DNA of 64,000 nucleotides from Thermomucor indicae-seudaticae (Eukaryota > Mucoromycota > Mucoromycetes > Mucorales > Lichtheimiaceae): positions 1 through 64,000 of the forward strand of contig JSYX01000066.1 of NCBI GenBank assembly GCA_000787465.1, in the 5' to 3' direction. The first letter of the stretch is position 1, and every line of letters begins with the position of its first letter. The position numbers and the translations under genes are program-made. Under the pieces are notes generated by a model. It worked only from the letters and a program-made list of their open reading frames with translations, made no database searches and was not told the origin of the DNA. Below are positions 10,986-22,105 of the stretch, in pieces.

Positions 10986-13060
10986 TTAATCTGTATCAAA
11001 AGTGCACGTTGTACCATATGTCTTGCCACGAATTACAGCTAAAGACGCTCCGTAAGAAAGCCGTTTTCATACGTATCAATGACTCAAGCTTACCTTCTAC
11101 GCGCAATTCAACTTCACCAAAGTACATTTTGATAGAAAGGTCGACCTTTTCACCTTCCATGACACCCGGAAGGTTAGGCATTGGTATAGTAAAGTTTGCA
11201 ACCTTACGAACTCCTGGACTAGTGGTATACCGTGGTTGTTCTTCGGTGTCGGCTGCATAGAGAGTACAGGTAGTATGATGAGGATAATAGGCGAAAAAGT
11301 CTTTGGAAACACAGTTATCAATGTCTAAAGGAATAACCGGGATTAGAAATTGCATGCTGACTAAGCGAGCACATCGTATTTACCAAGTGGTTCCCCTCTT
11401 CGCACATAGACTGAGAAGCGGTTGTCACAACGCACACTGCCGTCCGCTCGCACAATCTTGTAGCTAGGCGGATCTATGCCTTCTTCAAAGGTTGTAGTAG
11501 TATCAATGCCGTACCAGTATCGTGGAATACGACTGGACACAACACGAGGGTTTAATCCAAAGTATACAGCGCCTCGGACGACCGCCAGCTCACAACGAGG
11601 TGGGACAGCCACAAGTCCCACTCTTGATGAAAACTCTTGCTGGACCCTCTCGAATAGGTAGTTGGATGATCCGAAACCTCCCACTAAGAAAATTGCTTGT
11701 AATGATTGTGCCTTAATCAACTGGTCTTCGATCAATGCCAAAACTTCACGGATAACAGGTTCAAACACTTCTTGTTTCAGCTCTGCAGCCGTCAAGCAAA
11801 GCATGCCATCTTCCAGACCGATGCTAGGATTGTTGAGTGACTCCAAGTTCATGGATGCTGGCAGTGAGATGAACTGATCTTCGACACCGTCAAACTGAGG
11901 TTTGATCAAGTCGACAAACGTATCCATCATTGTTTCGAATGCAGAAGCCGGAATGGAGGACAGATATTCCTTGAACTTCTTTTTCAAAAGTTTGCGCATT
12001 CGACGATCCAAAAACACGGAGCCACAAGACTGACCATGGCCTTTGGTGCATTCCCGTAACTTGCGGCCCGATCGTTCATCGATCTCGAAAACAATCAAGT
12101 CAACCGTACCACCTAATTAATCCTCGCCGTTAAGATATATTCTGTTGCAGTGCTCTCACCCATATTTTATGGCTTGCCTCCAGCGTCACAAATCATGAAA
12201 CGATCGCCATGACGAAGATTGAATTGTTCACACTTTTTCTCGCAGTATAATGCGGCTGCTTCAGGTTCTGAAATAAGCATTAATCTATCACGATGGTCTT
12301 GCTCGGAAATAAGTCCAGCCTTGATGGCGGCCTCACGCATCGTGCTCTTGGCTTTGTCGGACCACATTGCCGGTACTGTTAAACACTGTGCTCACGCTTG
12401 AGTCCCAAGGCCATAATCTTTCTACAAGTGTTATGCACTCACGTAACGGAACTGATGCTGGCCATAGTTGCGTGCGAATCCCTTCTTTAATTCATTCACG
12501 ACATGCTCATGGAACGCACCAAGGTAATCAGCAATTGCATCCACGATGGTTAAGCCGTTCGGTAAGGGTGGTAAGTCCTTGGCGATATTTTCGTCGAGAT
12601 AGAGCTTATATTGCTTGAGTAACACGGAATTTCGAGCAGTTGGCCGCTGCATTTCCAGGCGGGCTGCATTTCCCCATTGCGTCATCTGATTCGAGCTACC
12701 ATGATAGAAATTAAGTGTAGGCGTCTGCAACCAACATTAGTCATCTTTCTGCTGGGGAAAAAAAGGAACATAAGGTGCCTTGCGATCCGTACCTTCGGAT
12801 ACACATTGTTGTTCTGCTTCGGCCTGGGAAGAAACATAGTTACGTATGCAATCCATCGGAATTCCTTTGTGGTGGTCTTACCATCTCACAATGTCAACAA
12901 CCTCGTCGTTCTGAATGAAGGCATATGAACAGCCAGAAAAGGTCGTACCTAAAACTATGGTATGAGCAAAAAGAATTGAAATGAGAGCAAGTTACGGACC
13001 GAAATCTATTCCAATGACAACAGGATAGTCATTGGGATTGAAAGGACGTGCTGCTGACAT
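10986..13060 (-). CDS. Hsp70-superfamily ATPase, HSPA12-like
   Basis: Exons 13060-13000, 12948-12882, 12823-12793, 12724-12443, 12385-12178, 12112-11384, 11324-11094 and 11038-10986 give 553 residues. The actin/Hsp70 ATPase fold is seen in phosphate 1 VIGIDFGTTFSGCSYAF, the segment CLTVPAMWSDKAK, LISEPEAAALYC, phosphate 2 ICDAGGGTVDLIVFE and the adenosine motif IFLVGGFGSSNYLFERV. It lacks the canonical Hsp70 substrate-binding domain and lid; the C-terminus is a short beta-rich region. This layout matches the divergent HSPA12-type group that is expanded in zygomycete fungi and some animals. Substrates are unknown. Intron 12177-12113 begins with GC, not GT. Confidence 0.88.
12113..12177 (-). 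other. GC-AG intron in the Hsp70-like gene
   Basis: On the minus strand the donor reads GGAG|GCAAGC and the acceptor ATTAG|GTGG. Only this choice restores the invariant phosphate-2 motif DAGGGTVD in frame. GCAAGT-like donors are the known GC-AG minority class. Confidence 0.7.
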
Positions 13061-13420
13061 GGTGCTGCCAACAAGTTGTTACTGTCTTCTAGATGAAGCA
13101 GCTCTGAAGGAGAAATGCAGTATGTGGAACTTTTTTTCGCTGCGGGGCTGACTTTTCCAGCGTCGGCGCTTTGTCCCTGGATTTGACTGGACAACATGTG
13201 GATTCACGACCCTGACTACCAGGTTCTGAAGATCTGTTTTACCACCCAAAATGCGTCAAACAATACACTGAAGATGGGTCACAGATTAATGTGAATATTA
13301 GCAAAATGATCTCAGCGAAAGTTTGATTATTTACTGATGCAAAAGATGCCTTGAGAAGAGGCGCATTGTCACTACAGACACATTACAGATTAAATAGAAA
13401 GTAGTATGGAGAGGAAAAGT
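13061..13420. other. Intergenic region between Hsp70-like and PPS1 genes
   Basis: Holds the leader/promoter of the Hsp70-like gene and the 3' end of PPS1, both on the minus strand. No gene seen. Confidence 0.5.
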
Positions 13421-15955
13421 TTACGATTCTCGGTAGGACATGTTTAGCAAATGAATTTCTTTACTTAAGATTGGCCAAGTGATGGACACGTCGCCGTGCA
13501 ACCGTTGTTCCAGTTGAAGGAGTTCATACATGAATTTGAGATTTGGCTGGATGATAACGTTGAGTCGTCTCGCTCGTACAAAAAGGTATGCTTCCACCAG
13601 ACGTAGTTTCAAGTGATGCATAACGTAGCTGATAGTTATCGTCGCACTGCGACTTACACCGACTCGGCAGTGTATCAAGCAATGTGTTCCCTGAGCACGC
13701 GCTTCGTCTACACACCATGTTAGCAGGCTGTCATCCTCCATTTTATTTCCCACAACATACCGATGAATTTCACGGCGTCTTCGAGTCTTCCATGTATTGA
13801 GTCAATACCGTCGTCATAGAGATTGTCAAGGAAAAGATGATTAAACTGTGATTGGTCTAAATCAGCATGTTCGCCGACACTAACTACGTGAGTGATGCGT
13901 AAAACTTTGAGCATGTCAGGGTTGGTAGCGTGGTTTAGGTTGCCGAGGTATAGGAAGGGTAGGATTCGTGAAGGGAATGAGCCTTCGAAGCGCTGTGAAT
14001 AAAACCAAGGATATTTGGCTCTGTCTGTATCGGTAGGCTCTAGGAGGCATTGCATGAATAGATGAGGAGGCAACACCGTTTTGAGGGCATCAAAGTCTTC
14101 TGGTATAAGTTCGCATAGGTCAAGATCTTGTATCGGTTTGCCCGGAATTGGTTTGTCATGCGACTGGTTGGAAACAGCGTTGATATATTCATCGTTATAG
14201 AGTAAACGCTTATTTTTAACTGGTTCACGCTCATCCATTTCTTGATCGCCCTCGTCCATCTCATCGTCATCTGCATTTGTATCATCTGCTGCAGTAGCGC
14301 CTACTGTCAGCATATCTACAGCGCTTTTGCCATCTTGTGATATCAGATGTCGTTCAGATTCCGTTGTATTCTCCCTCTTTCGCTTGAGCTCCCGTTGAGC
14401 ACCAAGATCCATGGTCGTTCTGTTCTGTAACCGTAATTCTATCTGCCTCAGGGCTGCTAAATCAATCGCATAAACGAAAAAGCTCCTTTTCTCTTGCAGA
14501 AACAAATATGCTTCCGGTAACGTCAGTTTCTCTTTATACATGATCCAACTGAGCGCCATTAGACTTGTCTCAGTGTATCCGTCCGAGCAGTGAAACAGAA
14601 TGCGTCGGCCGCGTGAGGCTTGATCGTCGATAAACGCTAATAGATGCAGTAAGCGATCATAAAACTCGTCGAAATCAGGTGACTTGATCGGGACTCCAGT
14701 TGAATACATATCCAGATGAATGATCTCAGGAGGAAGGCCATCAGCAGGAAGTTCGTTGAGCGTCTCTCGAGCCAATGTTAAAGTGGATGGCAGAGGCATA
14801 TCAGCGAGATCATGTGATTCGATACAGACCGAAAACCGGTGTGGATTATCGTCATCTTCACTGCAATCGTCATCTTCAGCTGGCGGTACTGATACTGGTG
14901 CATCTTGAGTATTTCCAACCTATCCAGACTTATTAGGATAAGTCTTAAACTACTGGTTCACTGATAAACGTACCCAGACATTGGTGGTTATCTCAGTAGC
15001 GCAGCTCATCAACTGCATTTCCGCTCGTTCTTTTTCCCAGAAACTGAGTGTATTTATGCGGATACCGTCAGAATCATAACTGACGAGCTCGGGGTACTTT
15101 TGTTCAAAAACATTGAAAGGTTCTAAGTGACAATCAGCTGTCGTCCAAATGAGCATGGTGTCTGTGATATATACCTAGTACAACAAAGACTCGGTACGTC
15201 AAATCATTGCCATTCGCTGCTGCTCGAGGCCCCACGTTCTTCTTTAAATCTTCGAGCATTTGAGTGCGTTTCTGCTTGAGTTTCGCTTGCGCTATTGCAA
15301 TCCTTCGTGCCACTTGCTCAGCTCCGTGGCCATACACCACAATATCGCTGATCGTCGCAAACCGAGAGACCTGGATCCTAAAGTTACGCAGATTGACGGA
15401 TTGCTCTTTTTCGGCAAGATTAATGAATTCGTTTTCAGCTGTGATAATCTCGGAAGGCAGCACGGCATGTATAAGGCGGGCGCTATACGGGCAGGTCTCG
15501 TCAGCATGGACAAGCATTAAACCGCGATACCGAGGAGGTAAGCAGCGTCGCACGCCAAAAAACAAGTTTTGCTGAAACGAAGTACCGTCGACTCCATGCA
15601 GCCAGGGAAATAGTATGCCATTAGGAAGCGGCGTCGAAATGTAAAGGCGGTAAATGGAGGCATACTGTTCTGCCGTAATGCCATAGATAGCCGGATCGGC
15701 TTGCAAAACTCGGTTCAGAATGTCGCTAGGTACGTCGAAAAGCTGCTGCTGCTCTTCTGTCGCCGATGCCTCGCTGGAGGAATTTCTTTGATCTTGATCC
15801 ACGGAAGGCGCAAGTCGTTTGTCACTATTGTCGTCCTCTACCTCTGTCGCAGCACGATCACCTGATAGCGCAGTGGGCGGTGGAAGCGTCGTGGGTAGGA
15901 CCTCGGAAAAGCCCATTTCGGGTGAAATGGGCTTACAGCCGGCATCGATGTCCAT
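13421..15955 (-). CDS. PPS1: Dual-domain dual-specificity phosphatase, PPS1 family
   Basis: Four exons, 15955-15175, 15137-14974, 14919-13761 and 13707-13421, give 796 residues, near the size of yeast Pps1. An N-terminal conserved region (about residues 90-320) contains DIVVYGHGAEQVARRIA. It is followed by a first phosphatase-like domain with ILFHCSDGYTETSLMALSWI and, after an acidic linker, a C-terminal DSP domain with LYLGNLNHATNPDML and the active P-loop HCRVGVSRSATITISYVM (Cys, Arg and the Asp of DNLYDDG present). The first domain keeps Cys but has a Glu where the loop normally ends in Arg, so it is probably inactive or altered. Yeast Pps1 affects DNA-replication/S-phase control. Confidence 0.9.
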
Positions 15956-16480
15956 AAGAGAAGTGAATTTAAAAGAGGAAAGGGAAGCAGCGGAAAACCA
16001 AATTACCGAGAGATACTGTATGCTTCAAAGGCATAATGTTTTCACCCGTCGTTATTCTCAACGTTCCCGGGAATGACTACCAAGGCAAAAGCTTCAATCA
16101 GGTCGGTACAGTCAATCCCGGTTTTTCAGAGATTCCTTTGGCGTAAATCTGCCAAGAGAGTAGCGCACTTATCAAGGGACAAAGTAAAAAAGTCAGTTGC
16201 ATGCTTGATCCAGCCGTGAAATACTGAGATTGTCTTTTTTAAGTGAGCCTTTGGCGCCTGGAAGTTCCTTTCATCTTTGACCAGCACCCCTTTATCGGGT
16301 TCAAGAACGGAAAGTAAGGTAGAAAAATCACATGCTTTATGGTATCGATGTGAAGGAGGGAGGAAGATGCGGAAAGACGGGGGGAGCTTGCGTGGCACGG
16401 AATGACAAACGTAGTGGGACTATCGATTCATTCTGCATAGCCTGAAGCGTTGCTCTTGATTTCCAGACAAGATCGATTAT
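15956..16480. other. Spacer upstream of PPS1
   Basis: Presumed PPS1 leader and promoter. A 90-codon minus ORF at 16126-16398 has no recognisable motif; it could be further mobile-element debris, since the transposase relic starts just beyond. Confidence 0.4.
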
Positions 16481-16489
16481 CTCTGCCGT

Positions 16490-17060
16490 ATCTTTGTCTT
16501 AAATTGCTTCAGGACACTTGAAGCTTTTGGTCTACAATCCAAACAACTTCGACGCGGTGACCCCTATGGTATTTGCGTTTGCCGAATTTCGATTCGTCAA
16601 TTTCTGCTATGACACCAGGGCCACCGATCTTCTGGTTTAGAGAAAATGTCGTCAGCTACCCTTGTGCACAGCGACCAGGACAAAGACTACTACATACTTG
16701 GCTCAGCTCCTAAGTCCAGAAACGTATAAATGAACTTAAGGTACTTTGAGTTAAAGGTTGTGATATAGATTGAGCTGCTATTATTCCTAATGGATATCCA
16801 GGATCATATAAATCTTCGCGTAAACGCATAACGGTCCTGGCATTGAGACCCGTGTACTCTTGAATGTCGGTAAGCCTTGCTTGCCGCAAAAGGAACCGGA
16901 ACGCAAGAAGGAGGCGATTCAAGGGGCCCTTTTTACCGAAAAGATAGCATCTTTCCTGATGCTAAGTTGCCCATAGTACTTGTAGCCATTACAACGCCAC
17001 CGTTGACGGCTCTTATCCAGGACAAGGGACTTGCTCAGCATCCATAAGCGCATCAGCCAG
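16490..17060 (-). mobile_element. Decayed Merlin/IS1595-type DNA transposon transposase
   Basis: Read on the minus strand, three pieces of a DDE transposase of the IS1595/Merlin type occur in the right order: a zinc-ribbon tail QRWRCNGY..GQLSIRKDAIF (about 17010-16945), a helix-turn-helix part LNRLLLAFRFLLRQARLTDI and GLNARTVMRLREDLY (about 16922-16806), and the first catalytic block KIGGPGVIAEIDESKFGKRK (about 16638-16580) ending in WIVDQ. The later catalytic residues are missing after a stop near 16512, and stops occur between the blocks, so it is a dead relic. No terminal inverted repeats were found by eye. An AT-rich foreign-looking segment interrupts it at 16728-16805. Confidence 0.7.
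16728..16805 (-). other. Short RNA-polymerase-largest-subunit-like segment inside the transposase relic
   Basis: Directly after ...REDLY the minus frame continues DPGYPLGIIAAQSISQPLTQ and then STLSSF. This resembles the PG..VG..AAQSI.EP.TQ.TL..F block conserved in largest subunits of multisubunit RNA polymerases and is unlike any transposase. The roughly 78 bases are clearly richer in A/T than the flanks, especially at third codon positions. The match covers only about 26 residues, so origin is an inference. Confidence 0.4.
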
Positions 17061-17088
17061 TACCTTCGAGCTAAAAACAAAAAAGAAT

Positions 17089-17817
17089 TCAGACAGCTTC
17101 TAAAAATGAAATCTGTGGGATACTGACGTACCTTCGCTTCCTGGAAGACTGAGTACCTGCTCGATTGCTGGAAGAGCTTCCAGGAGACGCGCCAACGGAT
17201 TGCTGTTGGGCATCGCCGCTGCCCTCATCAACTTCACCGCTTGCGGTGACGGCCTCGCCCTCAGATTCATCGTCGTTGGTACCAGGAAGCAGTTCCTGAG
17301 GCCTGACGCTCATAGTTTCCGAAAGGCTGTCCGAAACAGCAAGTGGCATGACATTGATCTCTTAGCCAAATGCTTTTTTTGCCGATTCCCAGAACTTGTA
17401 CATGCTGGTCTTCTTGGCTGTTGCATTTGAACATAGTTATGAGCCCATTGCGAGGACTTCTCCACAAAAGAATAATATCTAACTTACCGTCAAAAGTTGT
17501 GACGTTACGGGCGATATCCTCGTCCGTCATTCCAAAACCGGACCCGTACCTCACACGACAAGCTTCATTGTAGCTCTTGATTTCGCGTTCGATGCGCGAC
17601 TTCACGCTCTTGCTTTCCGCTTTCGTCACCGTATCCGTACGTTCTTGCTTCGGCAAAAAGGCCTCGAAATACGTCGTATTTCCAGTTCTACTTGCAAGAT
17701 AATCAAATATCGTTTGCGTGTCATCATGACTAATCTGTTTGTAAGAGCGTGTAGGCTGTGAAGGATTTTCCGAAGTTGAGATTAGAAACAGTAAATCACC
17801 GAAGTTTTACTCTCCAT
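17089..17817 (-). pseudogene. Mobile-element-associated ORF broken by an in-frame stop
   Basis: Exons 17817-17800, 17755-17488 and 17417 onward read in frame through SHDDTQTIFDYLASRTGN, ESKSVKSRIEREIKSYNEAC and MYKFWESAKKAFG, then hit TAA at 17364-17362. The same frame then continues open from 17361 as a Ser/Gly/Glu-rich acidic tail ending SSRKRR at about 17120. This looks like one protein split by a nonsense change, though an unrecognised intron at the stop is possible. The helical Lys/Arg-rich first half could bind DNA. I do not recognise the family; its position beside the transposase relic suggests a shared origin, but they may be independent. Confidence 0.45.
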
Positions 17818-18103
17818 GACAAAGGAAGCTTCTAATTATTGGAACTCTGCTTATCGACACTCACATCGATTCCATTCTCACTTTCGTTCACAATTCTTTC
17901 AGCATGATGTTATACAATATATTTTCAAAGCAGACTTTGTTGTGAATCAAAAAGATGCTTTATTTCTACACTGTTAGTATCGTTTTGCAGCACCAGTCTA
18001 CGTTGAAAGGGTTTATAAGCATACATATAAGGATTCCAGAACTATGGATGGTGAAGGAAAAGGAGATGACAAAAGAGACAAGGGAAATGAGAGATGTGAG
18101 GTT

Positions 18104-21100
18104 CTAGTTGGCATTGAGAGATTGCTGGCGCACCAGTTCAGCGTAGACGCCGTTCAATCGAAGCAGTTGCCAGTGGGTGCCCTGTTCCACTACGCGGCCG
18201 TCTTTGATGACACAGATAAGGTCAGCATTCTGGATCGTGGACAGACGATGAGCAATGGTAATGGTAGTACGGCCTCCTTCACTGATGATATTGTCGATGG
18301 CTTCTTGAACCAGTTTCTCGGATTCACTGTCGAGCGCCGATGTGGCTTCATCCAATAATAGAACCTTTGGTCTTCGGATCAAGGCACGAGCGATGGCAAT
18401 ACGTTGCTTTTGACCACCGGACAACTGCGATCCTTTATCACCGACCCGTGTATCGTAGCCCTGAGGCAGACTCACGATGAAATTGTGGATGTTGGCAGCG
18501 CGGCAAGCTTCTTCAATCTGTTCTTGAGTCACATGTGTATATTCATCAACACCAAACCGGATGTTCTCGCCAATCGTCATGTCAAATAAGACTGGTTCTT
18601 GGCCTACCAGAGCCATGTGGGTACGCAGGTTGCCCAGATAAAAGTTCTTGACATTGTATTGGTCCAAGCGAACTGTGCCTTCCAGAGGATCGTACCATCG
18701 CTGTAGCATACCAATCGTAGTCGATTTACCGCATCCGGACGGACCAACAAGGGCAATCGTTTGGCCAGCTTTGCCTTGCAAATTGAATTCGCCTTCGAAT
18801 ATGGGGATATCCGGCCGGGCAGGGTACCGGAAAGCAATGTTTTCAAACGAGATATCGCCGTCAATGGCTGCGCTGCTGACTTCAATGCCCTCTAGATCAG
18901 GATCAATGCGCGATTGGCGTTCCAAAAGGTTAAAGACTGTGACAGCTGACGTCTTGGCCTTGGCAAATGTGGATGCGAATACTGCAGACTTGCCGACTTC
19001 ATTGACTGTGATCATGACAGAGAACATGCAGGTAAAAATGTCTTGGAATTCGATATCTCCGTCTTGGACAAAATTCATGCCAACATAAAATCCCACTGCA
19101 CCGACGTAGAGCAAGGTGCCTTGAAGTAGGCTGTACGCAATCGATGACAAGTACGCCTTTCGCATGGCAAGACGGTGAGGTCGCTCAGTGGCTTTTTCGT
19201 ATTTGGACTCAAAGTATGCTTGCTTGTTCAGCGCGGCGACCGTCCGGATTTCTTTGATTGCTTCTCCAGCGACTGCGCTGCTATATGCGTGAGCCTTGGA
19301 CGCTGAACTTTCGAAACCACGTTGTACTCGAGAGTCGTAGAGACTGGCGCCCATGATGAATGGTCCGAAACAAAGTAGGATAAGAGCCAGCTTCCAATAG
19401 TAAACGAAAGCAATCGTTAAGCCTGAAGCAAAGTAGCTCATAAGTAAATTAGACAATTCGAATAACCCCAATTGCAGCGAACACACCTGTGGCAGCAGCA
19501 GCAGCAATAAACATCATATCAGACCACACTTTGGTCACCATTTCGTTGACATTTTTTGAGTCCAGGGCAAGCTTCGAGGTCAAGGAACCAACATTGTTCT
19601 CGTCTTCATCAAAGAAACCGATTTCTTGCTTCAAGTAGGCGCGGAAGATCGCTTTCCGAAGACGTTCTGTATACCGTTCTGCAGCAGTTTCTAGTGCCAT
19701 GGTTCGCCCAAAGTTGCTGAGGAGTGCAGCAATACCACATATCGAAAACAGGAATGCATACCGATTGGCGCCTTCCATGGGACCAGGGGCAATTTCCGAC
19801 TTGTCGCCAAGCAAAGAGGCAAAGGCTTTGGACACGACAAACACAAACATGGGGAAGACAGCTCCAGCGACGAGAGCACAGACGCTGCCGATAAAAAGGA
19901 GATGCCATTCAGGTCGCATTTGACGAAGAATCTTGCCAATGGGAGCATGCTGCTTCATCAGGGCTTTGCGCTCAGCCTTCTCCTTTCGACGTTTCAGCTC
20001 GTAGGCATCCACCGATGACATGGTTCCCATGCGTACGAGTTCGAAAGGGCTCTCCTTTTCGTCTAAAGTTGAATCCACGTCTTCTTCCACCTCGCCATAC
20101 TGCTGTCGGAACGTGGATATGTGCTTGGCGTCGATGGTTTCATCATCGTCGAGTCCACTGAGAGTCTTGTGATCCTGGTTGGTGGCTATTTCTTGTCTCT
20201 TGACCAGATCCGCATAGACGCCGCCAAGTGCGAGTAATTGGTTGTGTGTGCCTTGTTCTACCAAGTCGCCATGTTGCATGACGCAAATCAGGTCTGCATT
20301 GCGGATTGTGGACAGACGGTGAGCAATGACAATCGTCGTGCGATTGACGGAGGCAGCTTCCAGAGCGCGCTGAACCAGACGCTCAGATTGCGTATCCAAG
20401 GCAGACGTCGCCTAGCAATTAATACATTGGTAACCTAGCAATTTGTCCACATCGAAGAAACACTCACTTCGTCCAATAAGAGAATGGATGGGTTCTTGAG
20501 AATGGCACGGGCAATGGCAATACGTTGCTTCTGACCACCAGACAGCATGCCTCCGTGTTCGCCAACGAGCGTGTCATATCCTTTGGGCAGCTTGACAATA
20601 AAATGGTGGCAGTTGGCCATTATGCATGCATTAACGATTGCTTCTTGCGACACATGCCCCGAGACACCCAGAACCAAGTTTTGACGGATGGTCATGTTGA
20701 ACAGCACGGGTTCTTGGCTGACTACACCAATCTGATCGCGGAGCCACCGAAGGCTGAGGTCTTTAATATTGCGGCCATCCAGAAGCACCTCGCCAGCCAG
20801 GGGATCATAGAACCGTTGGAGCAATTGAATACTTGTCGACTTGCCAGAACCAGAGGGACCAACAAAAGCAACTGTCATTCCCGGTTTGATCTTGAGATTG
20901 AGATTCTTCAGGATAGGTACATCCGGTCGCGTAGGGTATCGAAACTGGACGTTTCGAAACTCGATCTCGCTGAACACCTTGCTGGGCCGTTCGCCTTCAT
21001 CCAAGTCGATATCAATATCAGGGACCCGATCAATCGTCTCGAATATCTTGTAAGCAGCACCGCGCGCCGTAGAGATCCCAGCCATGTAAGTTGGCATTTG

Positions 21101-22105
21101 CAAGAGTGACATACCGCCCAAGATCATGACGAGGAAGATAGCCATCACAAAGCCAGCATCTATCGTGCCGTCCATAGCAAGTTTTGCACCGTACCAAAAG
21201 GCAAGACCATAGATGCCAAACATGATGAATAAAAAGCTACCAGAGCCCACCGCCATGACGAACCCGCGTCGAATACCTGCTTCGCGAACCTTGACCAGCT
21301 TGTCACCGTAGATCTTTGCGAACCGGTTCTGCAATGAAAAGGAGTACACGGTGCGAATGCCGGCAAAGACTTGCTCAGCAATCGCGCCCGCATCGGCATA
21401 CGCGTCTTGGGCCTGGGTTGTGGCCTTGATCGTGAAAAAGCTGGTAATGAAAGCCGCGGTGGCCAAGAGAGGTAAGACAGCCAAGATGACCACTTCCATT
21501 CGCCAACCGATACCAAAGGACATGAGGATGCCAAACACGAAAGCGGACAGAGCTCGGACCATCGCCCCGAACTTTTCAGAGATCCCATCCTGGATAAGCT
21601 GAGCGTCTGCTGCAAGCCGTGAAGTGAAGGACCCTTGTTCAGCCTTGTCGAACCAGGCCATGTCTTGACGCAAGATGGCGTGCACATACAGCTGACGTAT
21701 ACGTCGCGTTTGGCTTTCGCCGCTAATGATCCATAGCGCATTACCAATGTAGGCCAGCACCAGAATGCCAGTGCCGAGATAGACAAACATGAGAGCGATG
21801 GGCCTGGTTGCATCCACGACGCTTTTGCCTTGGTCGAACGCGTCCATGACTTGGTTGACCATGAGACCAAAAATTGCAATTGAAGCCGGCTGCAGTAAGC
21901 CGACCACAATAGAGCAAGTCATTGCGATGCCGATCATCCATTTTTCTCGTCGAGTGGCGAATCGAAACAATTGACGTGTTGATACCATCGGTTTCTTCTT
22001 CTTGTTTTCGGCGCTGTTGTGTTCCATGATATCTGATTCGCTAGATACATTGGTATAGTCCTTTCGCTGGTGATGAAGGGGTTTCATTGATTCGGTATCA
22101 GACAT
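18104..22105 (-). CDS. Full-length ABC transporter, ABCB (P-glycoprotein/MDR) type
   Basis: Three exons, 22105-20468, 20411-19487 and 19422-18104, give 1293 residues arranged TMD-NBD-TMD-NBD. NBD1 shows Walker [10 protein letters not shown], signature [15 protein letters not shown] and Walker [14 protein letters not shown] (spanning the first intron). NBD2 shows [25 protein letters not shown] and [18 protein letters not shown]-loops [11 protein letters not shown] and [11 protein letters not shown] are intact, so both ATP sites look competent. Each half has a hydrophobic domain of about six helices; the linker contains a charged [14 protein letters not shown] stretch. ABCB full transporters export drugs, lipids or peptides at the plasma membrane; the substrate cannot be told here. 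Confidence 0.95.
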
